DNA of 64,000 nt from Alangreenwoodia sp964438605 (GTDB lineage: Bacteria > Bacillota > Clostridia > Peptostreptococcales > Anaerovoracaceae), in the NCBI GenBank assembly GCA_964438605.1, contig CAYTKT010000006.1, positions 1 through 64,000 of the forward strand. The letters are read 5' to 3'. Numbering within the stretch: position 1 is the stretch's first letter; each line of letters starts with the position of its first letter. The notes under the pieces were generated by a model. The model worked only from the letters and a program-made list of their open reading frames with translations, did not search any database and was not told the origin of the DNA. A program made the position numbers and the translations under genes. Shown in pieces: positions 8,067 through 18,700 of this stretch.

Positions 8067-11000
8067 ATGAAAAAGTTTAAAAAGATCCTCGTTGCGAACA
8101 GAGGCGAAATTGCGATAAGAATATTCAGAGCCTGTGCGGAACTGGGGATCAGGACAATTGCCATCTATTCCGAGGAGGACAAGAACGCGCTTTTCAGGAC
8201 GAAAGCTGACGAATCTTATCAGATCGGTAAGGGGAAGGGACCTGTCGATGTTTATCTGAGTATTACGGAAATTATCGACTTGGCGAAGGCGAAAGGCGCT
8301 GACGCGATTCATCCGGGGTACGGATTTCTTTCGGAAAACAGCGATTTTGCGAAGCAGTGTGAAGAAGCAGGGATTGAGTTTATCGGTCCCGATTATAAGA
8401 TGATGAATCGTCTCGGTGATAAGATTCAATCGAAGATTGTAGCGCATGAGGTCGGCGTTCCAACGATTCCGGGCGTCGAGGAAGCGATTAAATCTGACGA
8501 TGACGCAAAGAAGTTTGCCGAATACTGCGGTTATCCTGTCATGCTGAAAGCCTCTGCCGGCGGCGGCGGACGCGGTATGCGCATCGTAAGAAACGAGGAG
8601 GATCTGATTACCGAGTTTAATAATGCGCAGAGTGAGGCCAGAAAAGCATTCGGCATCGACGATATTTTCATTGAAAAGTATCTCGAAAATCCAAAGCACG
8701 TCGAGGTTCAGGTTCTCGGCGATAAATACGGTAATATTGTGCATCTGTATGAAAGAGACTGTTCGATTCAGCGGCGTCACCAGAAGGTGGTTGAATTTTC
8801 ACCGGCTCAGACGATTACCGAGGAGCAGCGCCAGAGTATGTGTGAAGATGCTCTCAAGCTGGCGAGACACGTCAATTACAGGAGCGCCGGTACGGTAGAA
8901 TTTCTCGTGGATAAAGAGGGGAATCATTACTTTATCGAAATGAATCCGAGAATCCAGGTGGAACATACGGTAACTGAAATGGTGACGGGCATTGATATTG
9001 TCCAGTCTCAAATTCTCGTGGCAGAAGGCTATCCTTTGAATTCTGATGAAATCGGCATTTACAGCCAGAAAGATATCGTTCCGAGAGGAGCTGCGATTCA
9101 GTGCCGTATCACGACGGAAGATCCGACGAATTCTTTTGCTCCGGACACGGGCAAAATCGACTTTTACGCGACAGGTTCCGGAAACGGCATCCGTCTCGAC
9201 GGCGGCAATGGATTTACAGGCGCTGTAATCACGCCGTATTACGACAGTCTGCTCGTAAAGATTACGGCATTCGGGAGAAATTTCCAGGTAACTACGGAAA
9301 GAGCGATTCGCGCACTGAATGAACTGAAAATTAAAGGCGTGAAGACGAACCGTAATTTCCTTCTGAACGTGCTGAATCATCCGACGTTCAAGGCGGGAGC
9401 GTGTGATACGGGATTCATCGACAATAATCCTGAGCTTTTGAATATCGAAATGGGCGAAGATAAGGAGTCGAAAGTTTTAAGATTCCTCGGAAATAAAGTG
9501 GTAAACGAGGTGAAACGGGCAAATCCGCCGGCTGATATTCCGAGTGTACCGCAGATCGATGTGGATGCCCATACGCTGCGCGGCACGAAACAGATTTTTG
9601 AAGAACGCGGGGCAAAGGGCCTGGCTGACTGGGTGCTCCAGCAGAAGGGACTTCTCTTTACCGATACGACGATGAGAGATGCGCAGCAGTCGCTGATGGC
9701 AACGCGTGTCCGCACGATAGATATGGAACGTATCGCTCCGGCGGTGGCAGTTTACGGAAAAGACCTGTTCTCTCTCGAAATGTGGGGCGGTGCGACATTT
9801 GACGTGGCATACCGTTATCTGAAGGAAAGTCCATGGGAAAGGCTTGATACGCTGAGAGAAAAGATTCCGAACGTGCTGTTCCAGATGCTGCTCAGAGGCG
9901 CCAACGCGGTCGGATATAAGAGTTATCCTGACAATGTCGTAAGAAAATTCATCAAAGAGGCCGCAAATGCCGGAATTGACGTATTCCGTATATTTGACTC
10001 GCTTAACTGGATTGACGGCATGGCTGTTTCGATTGATGAGGTTGGAAATCAGGGCAAGATCATCGAGGCGGCGATGTGTTATACGGGCGATATTCTTGAT
10101 GAAAAGAGAGATAAGTATAATCTGGAGTATTATGTAAAAAAAGCAAAAGAGCTGGAAAAACGCGGCGCTCACATTATCGCTATCAAGGATATGTCGAGCC
10201 TGCTCAAACCGATGGCCGCCCACAAGTTGATTTCCGCGCTGAAAAATGAGGTTTCCGTTCCGATTCATTTACATACGCACGATACCAGCGGGAATGGTGG
10301 AGCTACGCTGATGATGGCTGCTTTGGCGGGCGTCGATATTGTAGATGCAGCGTTTGACAGTATGGCAGGGCTGACGAGCCAGCCGGCTCTCAACTCGACA
10401 GTTGCGGCTCTCGAATATTCCGACAGAGCAACAGGCATGGATCTCGACGGACTGCAGCAGCTTTCGACTTACTGGGGTGCGATTCGTCCGATTTATTCTG
10501 ATTACGAGTCAGAACTGAAGTCGGGAACGGCAGAAATTTATAAGTATGAAATTCCTGGCGGCCAGTATTCAAATCTGAGGCCGCAGGTGGCAAGTTTTGG
10601 GCTTGAGCATAAATTCCAGGAAGTCAAAGAAATGTATATCAAGGTCAACGAGATGCTCGGCGATATTATCAAAGTCACGCCGTCGTCAAAAGCTGTCGGT
10701 GATATGGCCATCTTTATGGTTCAGAACGATTTGACGCCTGAAAATATTTATGAAAAAGCCAAGGGCATGGACTTCCCGGATTCTATCGTTTCTTATTTTG
10801 AGGGCATGATGGGCCAGCCGGAAGGCGGTTTCCCTGAAAAGCTCAGAGATCTCGTGCTTAAAGGCAGGAAGCCTTTGACTTGCAGGCCGGGAGAGTTGCT
10901 GCCTGATGAAGATTTTGACGCGATTAAGGCGATGCTCAAGCATAAGTTCCCTGAACTGGAGCCGACAGACCGTGATGCTGTCAGTTACGCACTCTATCCG

Positions 11001-11540
11001 AAGGTATTTGAGGATTATCTGACGTCGCTCAAGAAGGAAGGCAATTTCCGCTACGTATCGAGTGATATTTTCTTCCATGGGATTATGGAAGGTTCGATTG
11101 GCGAGGTTCAGCTGGAAGAAGGCAAAATTCTCGTGATTAAGCTGATCGAGATTAAGGATGCCGACGAAGACGGTAACAGGGAATTGACATTCCAGGTCAA
11201 CGGGCTGATACGTCAGATTAAGATCAAGGATAAAGCAGCGGTGACGAAGGCGTCGCAGCAGTCGATTTTGATGGCCGATGCGGACAGTGAGTACGAAATC
11301 GGCGCGAATATTCCGGGAAATATCGTCAAAGTTCTCGTCAAGGAAGGGGAGAAAGTGACGGCAAGCCAGCCGATTGCTGTAATCGAGGCCATGAAGATGG
11401 AAACGAATATTATTTCCAGTATGGACGGCACGATTGACAAGATCTATGTCAAACAGGGCGATCAGGTGGTTTCCGGCCAGTTGATTGCGAAACTGAAGGA
11501 AGAAGAAATCGACGAGGCTGAAAAAAACGTGACGTTATGA
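8067..11540 (+). CDS. pyc: Pyruvate carboxylase
   Basis: Biotin- and ATP-dependent anaplerotic enzyme converting pyruvate and bicarbonate to oxaloacetate in the cytoplasm. Domains in order: biotin carboxylase (about 1-450; ATP-grasp loop with G-G-G-G-R-G-M-R near 168 and the catalytic E-M-N-P-R-I-Q-V-E-H), carboxyltransferase TIM barrel (about 525-800; D-T-T-M-R-D-A-Q-Q-S and H-T-H-D-T-S-G-N), the PYC/OADA linker, and a C-terminal biotinyl domain with the biotinylated lysine in EAMKMET. About 1157 residues is the normal one-chain length. The start is the ATG at 8067, 9 nt after GGAGG (8053-8057); an in-frame ATG at 8058 overlaps that site and is less likely. It is a stand-alone transcription unit ending in a hairpin. 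Confidence 0.97.
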   Translation: MKKFKKILVANRGEIAIRIFRACAELGIRTIAIYSEEDKNALFRTKADESYQIGKGKGPVDVYLSITEIIDLAKAKGADAIHPGYGFLSENSDFAKQCEEAGIEFIGPDYKMMNRLGDKIQSKIVAHEVGVPTIPGVEEAIKSDDDAKKFAEYCGYPVMLKASAGGGGRGMRIVRNEEDLITEFNNAQSEARKAFGIDDIFIEKYLENPKHVEVQVLGDKYGNIVHLYERDCSIQRRHQKVVEFSPAQTITEEQRQSMCEDALKLARHVNYRSAGTVEFLVDKEGNHYFIEMNPRIQVEHTVTEMVTGIDIVQSQILVAEGYPLNSDEIGIYSQKDIVPRGAAIQCRITTEDPTNSFAPDTGKIDFYATGSGNGIRLDGGNGFTGAVITPYYDSLLVKITAFGRNFQVTTERAIRALNELKIKGVKTNRNFLLNVLNHPTFKAGACDTGFIDNNPELLNIEMGEDKESKVLRFLGNKVVNEVKRANPPADIPSVPQIDVDAHTLRGTKQIFEERGAKGLADWVLQQKGLLFTDTTMRDAQQSLMATRVRTIDMERIAPAVAVYGKDLFSLEMWGGATFDVAYRYLKESPWERLDTLREKIPNVLFQMLLRGANAVGYKSYPDNVVRKFIKEAANAGIDVFRIFDSLNWIDGMAVSIDEVGNQGKIIEAAMCYTGDILDEKRDKYNLEYYVKKAKELEKRGAHIIAIKDMSSLLKPMAAHKLISALKNEVSVPIHLHTHDTSGNGGATLMMAALAGVDIVDAAFDSMAGLTSQPALNSTVAALEYSDRATGMDLDGLQQLSTYWGAIRPIYSDYESELKSGTAEIYKYEIPGGQYSNLRPQVASFGLEHKFQEVKEMYIKVNEMLGDIIKVTPSSKAVGDMAIFMVQNDLTPENIYEKAKGMDFPDSIVSYFEGMMGQPEGGFPEKLRDLVLKGRKPLTCRPGELLPDEDFDAIKAMLKHKFPELEPTDRDAVSYALYPKVFEDYLTSLKKEGNFRYVSSDIFFHGIMEGSIGEVQLEEGKILVIKLIEIKDADEDGNRELTFQVNGLIRQIKIKDKAAVTKASQQSILMADADSEYEIGANIPGNIVKVLVKEGEKVTASQPIAVIEAMKMETNIISSMDGTIDKIYVKQGDQVVSGQLIAKLKEEEIDEAEKNVTL

Positions 11541-11568
11541 AGAAACGCGGCGCTGCAGGTGAATGGAT

Positions 11569-11611
11569 GGCGGCGAACTCCGCACCGCTTGCGGGTGCGG
11601 AGTTCGCCGCC
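11569..11611 (+). terminator. Hairpin after pyc
   Basis: Perfect 18-bp stem (11569-11586 with 11594-11611) with a 7-nt loop, 28 bp after the pyc stop. The nearest T-run is some 25 nt further on, so it may act as a terminator or as an mRNA 3' stabiliser. Confidence 0.7.
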
Positions 11612-11767
11612 TGATGTCCGGAATTTCTGACGGGCGGCGTTTTTAAATTTAACAATTAGAAACCAGAGAGCCGTTTCTCCAGTCCTGGAAAAAATTACTG
11701 CAGCAGGCATCACGAAAGGATTTCAAGACCGTGTTGTGCAGATGACCAGGGGCCGGAAGGCGGCTCG

Positions 11768-11804
11768 TTTCTTATTCTTTTTAATTATCGAAAAGAATAA
11801 GAAA
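11768..11804. promoter_or_regulatory. AT-rich inverted repeat upstream of DAHP synthase
   Basis: Perfect 14-bp inverted repeat (11768-11781 and 11791-11804) with a 9-nt centre, 85 bp before the DAHP synthase start. The arms are TTTCTTATTCTTTT and its complement. It could be an operator for a dimeric repressor or a leader hairpin; no known aromatic-amino-acid regulator site is recognised. Confidence 0.4.
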
Positions 11805-11888
11805 GCACAGACCAGGAAAGCAGCGCTGCGGGACGATACGGATGATTCTTTTATTATGATAGAAAAACAAGAGGCAGGTGAAAATGAT

Positions 11889-12902
11889 ATGATTCTTGTA
11901 TTAAAAAACGGAGCAGACAAGGAAAAGAAGGAAATTTTAAAGAGAAAGCTAAAGACGTTGGGATTTGAGATTCACGAGTCTCGCAGCGCGGAAACGGAGT
12001 TCTGGGGGCTTATAGGCGATACGTCGATTATTGATTATGATTATCTGATGGCCAGCGAGGTCGTGGAGGATGTCAAGCGGATTGAGGAGCCGTATAAGCT
12101 GGCGAACCGCAAGATACATCCGGAAGACACTGTCATTGATATTAAGGGCAGAAAAATCGGCGGCGGCCATTTTCAGGTTATCGCGGGACCGTGCTCTATC
12201 GAGTCAAAGGAGCAGATTATCGAGGTGGCTCGTGACGTGAAGCAGAGCGGCGCCAGACTGCTGCGCGGCGGCGCGTTTAAGCCGAGAACGTCGCCCTACT
12301 CTTTTCAGGGACTTCAGGATGACGGTTTAAAGCTGCTGCTTGAGGCGAAAAAGGCGACGGAACTGCCGGTTGTGACGGAGATTATGACACCGGAGCATCT
12401 GGAACTGTTTGGCGAGATTGATGTCATTCAGGTGGGCGCACGAAACATGCAGAATTTTCAGCTTCTTAAAGCTCTGGGAAAGTGCAACAAAACGGTTTTG
12501 TTGAAGCGCGGTCTGGCAAATACGCTGGACGAACTTGTGATGAGTGCCGAATATATTATGGCGGGCGGAAATGAAAATGTAATTCTCTGCGAGCGGGGAA
12601 TCAGAACGTTTGAAACGTCTATGAGAAATACGCTGGATATTTCTGCGATTCCGATGCTGCGCAAGATGACGCATCTTCCGATTATCGTTGATCCAAGCCA
12701 TGCTGCAGGAATCCGCTGGATGGTGGAACCGCTTTCGCTGGCAGCTATTGCGGCGGGAGCCGACGGACTGATGATCGAGGTTCACAATGACCCTGAATCG
12801 GCGCTCTGCGATGGCCCGCAGTCAATGACGCCGGAAGGGTTTGACGCGTTGATGGGGAAGATTAGGAAAACAGTGGAGTTTTTTGGAAAGACGATGGATT
12901 GA
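11889..12902 (+). CDS. aroF: 3-deoxy-7-phosphoheptulonate (DAHP) synthase, AroF/AroA(I-beta) type
   Basis: First enzyme of the shikimate pathway, condensing phosphoenolpyruvate with erythrose 4-phosphate. The preferred start, ATG 11889, gives 338 residues beginning M-I-L-V-L-K-N-G-A, the typical ferredoxin-like regulatory domain (1-70) of type I-beta enzymes. The TIM barrel follows, with A-G-P-C-S-I-E-S (about 99-106), G-G-A-F-K-P-R-T-S-P-Y-S-F-Q, L-K-R-G and D-P-S-H-A-A-G metal/PEP-binding motifs. The longer frame back to 11736 is lysine/arginine-rich and lacks homology. No other aromatic biosynthesis gene is adjacent. About 180 bp of unassigned sequence follows. Confidence 0.94.
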   Translation: MILVLKNGADKEKKEILKRKLKTLGFEIHESRSAETEFWGLIGDTSIIDYDYLMASEVVEDVKRIEEPYKLANRKIHPEDTVIDIKGRKIGGGHFQVIAGPCSIESKEQIIEVARDVKQSGARLLRGGAFKPRTSPYSFQGLQDDGLKLLLEAKKATELPVVTEIMTPEHLELFGEIDVIQVGARNMQNFQLLKALGKCNKTVLLKRGLANTLDELVMSAEYIMAGGNENVILCERGIRTFETSMRNTLDISAIPMLRKMTHLPIIVDPSHAAGIRWMVEPLSLAAIAAGADGLMIEVHNDPESALCDGPQSMTPEGFDALMGKIRKTVEFFGKTMD

Positions 12903-13104
12903 CAGCGGCAGACGGATCGATCGCTGTAAAAAATTGAAAGCAAATGGCGCATATCTGTTGGAAAAAGACTGGAATCTATAATTGAATATGAGCAGACAAC
13001 GGACTGATAGTAAAAAGAAGAATCCGGTTTAAAAGCACAGGTTAAAGCAAAAAAGCGGAGGGGCGTAAAAGTCGGTATCTGAATTGAAACAGGAGGGTAT
13101 AATA

Positions 13105-13821
13105 ATGGCGGAATCTTTACACATCGGCGCGAAGCCGGGCGAGATCGCTGAAACGGTCTTCATGCCCGGAGATCCGCTCAGAGCGAAGTTTATAGCAGAA
13201 AATTTTCTTGAAGATGCGGTATGTTATACGACGGTACGTAATATGCTGGGTTATACGGGAACGTATAAAGGCAGACGGGTTTCTGTACAGGGAAGTGGTA
13301 TGGGGATGCCGTCGATGGCAATTTATTCGCATGAGTTGATTGAAGTTTTTGGATGTAAGAATATTGTTCGTATCGGTTCTGCGGGTTCCTATCAGGCGGA
13401 TGTAGATTTGAATGATATTGTCATTGCAATGTCGGCATCGACAGATTCCAGATTTCAGTATACTTACGATCTGCCGGGGAATTTTGCACCTTGTGCTGAT
13501 TTCGAGCTGCTTCATGCGGCGTATCGGTCGGCGCGCAGTTTGAATCATCCGGTTAAGATCGGGAATGTGGTGTCTGTTGATGTATTTTATGATGATGATC
13601 CGGATGTCTGGAAGCGCTGGTCAAAGATGGGAGTTCTTGCTGTCGAGATGGAGGCGGCGGCTCTTTATATGAATGCGGCCAGAATGGGAGCGAAGGCGCT
13701 GGCGATGATGACGGTCAGTGATAATTTTGTAACCGGTGACCGGCTGACTGTTGAGGAGCGCGAGAAAGGATTTTCCGATATGATCGAGACGGCACTGGGG
13801 ATTCTGGAATTTATAAAATAA
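13105..13821 (+). CDS. deoD: Purine nucleoside phosphorylase, DeoD type
   Basis: Phosphorolysis of purine (deoxy)nucleosides for salvage; cytoplasmic hexamer. From ATG 13105, behind AGGAGGG, the protein is 238 residues, the usual length. Visible motifs are the H-I-G-A-K-P-G-E-I start, phosphate-binding M-P-G-D-P-L-R-A-K, the family pattern G-S-G-M-G-M-P-S, the E-M-E-A-A-A-L-Y nucleoside site and catalytic Asp in V-S-D-N. An upstream in-frame start at 13084 is less likely because the ribosome site lies between. Thirty-nine bp later comes an M29 aminopeptidase gene; the two may be one salvage/peptide-turnover transcript. Confidence 0.95.
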   Translation: MAESLHIGAKPGEIAETVFMPGDPLRAKFIAENFLEDAVCYTTVRNMLGYTGTYKGRRVSVQGSGMGMPSMAIYSHELIEVFGCKNIVRIGSAGSYQADVDLNDIVIAMSASTDSRFQYTYDLPGNFAPCADFELLHAAYRSARSLNHPVKIGNVVSVDVFYDDDPDVWKRWSKMGVLAVEMEAAALYMNAARMGAKALAMMTVSDNFVTGDRLTVEEREKGFSDMIETALGILEFIK

Positions 13822-13859
13822 TAACAGAATAAATGGGAAATTGATAGGATGGATTAAGA

Positions 13860-14966
13860 ATGGATAGAAATAAGAAGTTTGCAGAGCAGATTGTAAATTA
13901 TTCCTGCCGTGTGCAGAAGGGGGAGCGTGTTCTGATTGAAGAATCCGGAACGGATGCTAAACCATTAGTAAAGGAGTTAATCCGTGCGGTTTATGCGGCG
14001 GGAGGTTATCCATATCTGAGATTGGGTGACGAAACGTTTAACCGTGAGATTCTTATGAATTGCAGTGAGGAGCAGCTGAAGTATATGTGCGATTATCAGC
14101 TGTATCAGATGAAGGGAATGGATGCGTATATTGCAGTCAGAGCGTCGAATAATACATCGGAGCTTTCTGATGTGCCGTTGGAAAAACAGGCGCTTTATGG
14201 CAGGATGATGCGCCCTGTTATCGATGAACGGGTTGATCACACGAAATGGGTGATTATGCGCTATCCGAATAATTCCATGGCGCAGCTCTCAGGTATGAGT
14301 CTTGAAAAATTTGAGGATTTTTATTATGATGTCTGCACGCTGGATTATGAAAAGATGTCAAAGGCAATGGACCCGCTTGTCGATTTGATGAACCGCACGG
14401 ACAGAGTGCGCATTGTGGCGCCGGGTACTGATCTGACATTTTCGATTAAAGGAATTCCGGCGATTAAGTGTGCCGGAGAATGTAATATTCCGGATGGCGA
14501 AGTGTATACGGCCCCTGTGAAAAACTCGATGAATGGGATGATTTCATATAATACGGTATCGCTGGAGCAGGGATTTACGTATGATCATATCGTTTTCCGC
14601 GTGGAAAACGGAAAGATTGTCGAGGCTCATGCAAATGACGACGAGCGGATCAACACGCTGCTGAATACTGACGAAGGCTCCCGGTATTTCGGTGAGTTTG
14701 CTCTCGGTGTGAATCCGTATGTGATGCATCCGATGAAGGATACGCTGTTTGATGAGAAAATCTGCGGCAGTATTCATCTGACGCCGGGAGCGTCATATGA
14801 GGACGCGCCGAACGGGAATAAATCGGCCATCCACTGGGACCTCGTACTGATTCAGCGGGAAGATTACGGCGGCGGTGAGATATGGTTTGATGATGTGTTA
14901 ATCCGCAAGGACGGGTTATTTGTAATTCCAGAACTGGAAGGGCTGAATCCGGAACATTTGAAGTAG
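13860..14966 (+). CDS. Aminopeptidase, peptidase family M29 (AmpS-like)
   Basis: Cytosolic dinuclear-metal aminopeptidase (AmpS/AmpT family) releasing N-terminal residues from small peptides. The 368 residues match the family. The metal-binding centre can be followed: C-N-I-P-D-G-E-V-Y-T-A-P (catalytic Glu, about 215), F-G-E-F-A-L-G (about 277), then H-L-T-P-G and N-K-S-A-I-H-W-D (metal-ligand His and Asp, about 320-345). No signal peptide. It follows deoD closely. Its 3' side (14967-15255) holds no gene; a weak 8-bp stem ending in TTTTT lies at 14986-15028. Confidence 0.92.
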   Translation: MDRNKKFAEQIVNYSCRVQKGERVLIEESGTDAKPLVKELIRAVYAAGGYPYLRLGDETFNREILMNCSEEQLKYMCDYQLYQMKGMDAYIAVRASNNTSELSDVPLEKQALYGRMMRPVIDERVDHTKWVIMRYPNNSMAQLSGMSLEKFEDFYYDVCTLDYEKMSKAMDPLVDLMNRTDRVRIVAPGTDLTFSIKGIPAIKCAGECNIPDGEVYTAPVKNSMNGMISYNTVSLEQGFTYDHIVFRVENGKIVEAHANDDERINTLLNTDEGSRYFGEFALGVNPYVMHPMKDTLFDEKICGSIHLTPGASYEDAPNGNKSAIHWDLVLIQREDYGGGEIWFDDVLIRKDGLFVIPELEGLNPEHLK

Positions 14967-15255
14967 GGGATGCTGAAAAACGGTGAATCCCGTTTCCATG
15001 CAGTAATTTTCTTCCGCGACGGGATTTTTGCATCTGCGCTGCGGTTTTCAGGATGTGCAGATTACGTAAAAGATTGGCGGTAAAGTGGGAGTGGCGTATC
15101 TCTGTGCAGATATGAAAGAGTAGATAAAAATTTAATCGATAGGAAATAGTTTGAAGTCAATAGATTATATCAGAAATTTCATATGGCGGTCGGACGGAAA
15201 AACTGGCCATTTGAGATTTGATGATTCGGTAATCTGCTGTGGAATTTTTGACGAG

Positions 15256-15296
15256 GCCCCGGTTTTTGCTGAGAAAAATCGGGGCGAGTTTTTTAT
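15256..15296 (+). terminator. Intrinsic terminator
   Basis: 12-bp stem with one G-T pair (15256-15267 with 15274-15285), 6-nt loop, then GAGTTTTTTATTT. It isolates the M60 operon from upstream transcription. The AT-rich stretch 15297-15580 contains short frames with no recognisable product. Confidence 0.8.
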
Positions 15297-15583
15297 TTAT
15301 CAGACATTTTAATAAAAAATTTTGTAAAGGTTTTGAGCGCGGAATATCGAAAAATTTGTTTGGCAAACAGCAGGATTTCATTTACAGATGTTCTCTGTCA
15401 GAAAATCAGTTCAATTTGTTATCGCAATTCGCGAAAATACTTTTGTATTCGTTTCTGATGCGGAACTTGCAAGAGCATTATTTTTAGTTAAGGATATTGT
15501 GTTTATATCTGATGAGTTAATTATTTTAATTTTTCGAGAAAATTTTCTCAAAAAAGCTGATCAAGTTCCAAACTCTGAAAGTA

Positions 15584-15613
15584 TTGCATATGGAAGTATG
15601 TATAGGGTATAAT
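15584..15613 (+). promoter_or_regulatory. Sigma-A-type promoter of the M60/SLH operon
   Basis: TTGCAT (15584-15589), 18-bp spacer and a perfect TATAAT (15608-15613). Transcription would begin near 15620, leaving about 110 nt of leader before the M60 start. Confidence 0.7.
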
Positions 15614-15732
15614 GGTTTATCAAGACGAAATTCTGTGCCAGATACGCCATTTTCCGGCAGATGGTCAAAAAGCCGGCATTATCGTCTTGTTTATCAAACG
15701 GATATATATCCGCGAAGAAAGGAGCGAAGAAA

Positions 15733-18700
15733 ATGAAAAGAATTCAACGGATGTTGTCAGTGCTGCTGTCACTTTGTATGCTGCTGTCACTGATGCCTGC
15801 AGGTGTGTTTGCCTCAGAGAAGAAGTCAGCTGATGCTGATAAAGCAGACATTATCGCGCAGGATGTGCCTTCTGAGGTCACGGGCAGTATCACGGCGACT
15901 CTCGAACTGACGTATGAGCAGAAAATGGATGCGCTGAAGGAGCGTAAGATTCAGGTGGAGCTGTTTCATGGCGGTGCGCATTTGATAAAGGTGGGCCTTT
16001 TAAAGAATGAGACTCATCCTTTTGACATAAACAGCATCGGTGATCAGTCGGGTTCGAAAGTGAGTACTGTCAACGCAGCGGCCAATCGGATGGGTACAGC
16101 CACGGTCACTCTGTTAGACAGCGCCAAAAAGCCTGTGACTGGAGATGAATTTCCAAATTATTTGAAAGTGGCTTTCAGCGGTCTGCCGAAGGGTACATAC
16201 AAGCTGAAATTTACCGGTGAAGGATATAAGACGTATGAACCTGTGGTTGAGCTGACTACGCATGCCAAGGAGCTTTTTTTCAGTACCGGTGACGCGAGTT
16301 TTTCCATCGGCGATCTGAACAGTGACGGCAAAGTAGATACGGACGACTGCGATGATCTGTCTAAACACCTTGGATCAAGTGATTCGACATATGATCTGAA
16401 CGGTGATGGCAGAGTTAATATCCAGGATCTGGCTTATGTGCACCGTTTAAGTGATGCGACGGAAATGGCTAAAATTCGTGACAGTTATCTGCTGGATCCG
16501 CCGGTGGTGCTGGATTCGGCAAAAGTAGAAACGGATTTGGAGGAGGCCGGGACTAAGATTTCAGAACGGTCTACCGGCACGATGCAAGATCTGTTCCGGG
16601 ATAATAACAAGACCGTATCGTTCGCCAAAACCAGCGAAAACAAAGAAGATTCCATCAACATCCCTATCACCATGGAAGAACCTGTGAAGATGGAAGAAGT
16701 CGTTATTGTCACTCCGGAGGGTGATGGACAGATTCAGAACGGATCTCTGGAAGTGGAAACGGAAAAAGATGGCATTTTAAAAATACCTTTCGGTGATTCT
16801 GATATTCCTGAGGGTGTTCATGCGATTAGCGAACTGCCCGGCAAAGGGAGTATCTCTGTGAAACTGGGCAAAAAAGTCGCGGTCAAAAAGATCACCATTA
16901 AAGTCACCAAGACGGAAGGCGGTGACTATGCCTCTGTGGAAAATATCCAGTTCTTAGAGGATATTGTTCCGGAAAATACGGAGAATCAGAACCGCAGGGT
17001 TATGGATTTGAGAGCCACACCGGGAGCGGAGTCGGTGACTTTGACATGGAGTGCGCTGCCGAATGTAACCGGATACAGGATTGATTATTTTGAAGTCGCA
17101 AATCCGGATAAAACAAAGCGCAAGATTAAGACAGAGAAGACGACATATCGGATTGAAGATCTGGAAAATCTGAGAGAGTACGAATTTACGGTGACACCTC
17201 TGGCGGATGGCTGGGAAGGTCTTGCCAGCAATGCCGTAAGAGTGCAGCCGGAACCGGGAAGCGTACCGGATGCGCCGGATCGCGTGAATATCGTGGCGTT
17301 AGACAAGGAACTGGATGTGTCCTGGACCGGGAAAAATGCGACGATGTATCAGGTCTGGTACAAAGAGCATGATTCAGACAAAGAATTTAAACAATATGGC
17401 GACACGCTGCATGTTACCAACCTGCGGATGACCGGTCTGACGAATGGCGTTACGTATGACATCAAACTGAAAGCCGGCAACAAGGTTGGCTGGGGATCTT
17501 TCTCTGCTGTCTATTCCAAGGCGCCGGAGGGCGTAGAAGGCAAAGAGCCGAAGAATATGCCGACGGAAGGTCTGTTGGACAACGATGAGATTGAAAAAAT
17601 CTGGCTGAGCGACCCTGGCAATAGTCTGAACGGCCGCTTGGATAATGCTTCAATTCTGATCGATAGTAATTACGGGACATCCTGGACGGCAAAATCGTGG
17701 TCAGGCGATGAGCATGTGTATGTTAAATTTAAAAACCCTCAGGATCTGACGGCCGCTTTATGGGTACCGCGTCTGGACGGCAATTACTCCGCAAGTCTGC
17801 GGGCTTACTGCGTGCGCGTCTGGTATGAGGGCGATGATTTAAACGAAGGGGGTCATCTGTTGCTTCCGGATCCGGCTCGCGGCGGACTTGACAGTCGGAA
17901 AGGCAGCGGCGGCTCTGATGTCCACACGTGGCCGAACTGTCCGAATTATGGAACGAAAAGCGCAGAGGACGGCTTCGTCTATATGCCGTTCGGTCCGGTA
18001 AAAGGCGTGAAGCAGATTTGCGTGGCCTGTGAGCAGAAAAATTACGAGATTGTCAGTATGTCTGAGCTGAAGTTCATGACATATGATCCAGAACGTAGTC
18101 TGCCGGATGAAATTGCAGCTCTCTTTACAACTGGTTTCCATGATAAACTGAACTCTAGCGTGACAAGTGAACAGATTAAAAAACTGAAAGATCGCCTGGA
18201 TTCGGATGAAAAGAACTATTATATCAATATCGAGACGATGAAAGATGAGCTGGCTCTGGCGGAGGAATTGCTTGCTGAAAAAACAGGAAGCAGCGTCTTT
18301 GTCGACGGCCTGGAGTCCCGCAGCGCAGGTAACGACAATACGGAGTATTCTCAGAGTGGCAGCGAGCTGCAGCCTTTGGGCGCTACCGCCAAAGCCAAGT
18401 CGGAGATTACGGTTTACGCAGAGGGGATTCCGGAAGGAGAAAAGCTCACTCTTTATGCCACTCAGTTTAACGGCGAGGTGACAGCATGGCAGAAAAGCGT
18501 TGAACTGACAAACGGCCGGAATATTATTTATATCCCGAAAATCGGGGAACGCAGTACGGATAACGGCGGCAGCCTTTATGTAAGCTATTCCGGTGCGAAC
18601 CCAGAAACCATCAAGCTTCATGTACGCCGCGCTGTGGAAATCCCAACGCTGAAACTGGAAAACTGGTATAGTCTCGGCAAAAGTGAACGGGAAAAGGTTA

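Noticed and set aside
11736..11888. Longer N-terminus for DAHP synthase
   Set aside because: The added 51 residues are Lys/Arg-rich with the inverted repeat inside; the family starts at the ferredoxin-like M-I-L-V-L.
15239..15612. Two short overlapping frames before the M60 operon
   Set aside because: AT-rich, no ribosome sites, no recognisable residues, and the region carries a terminator and a promoter instead.
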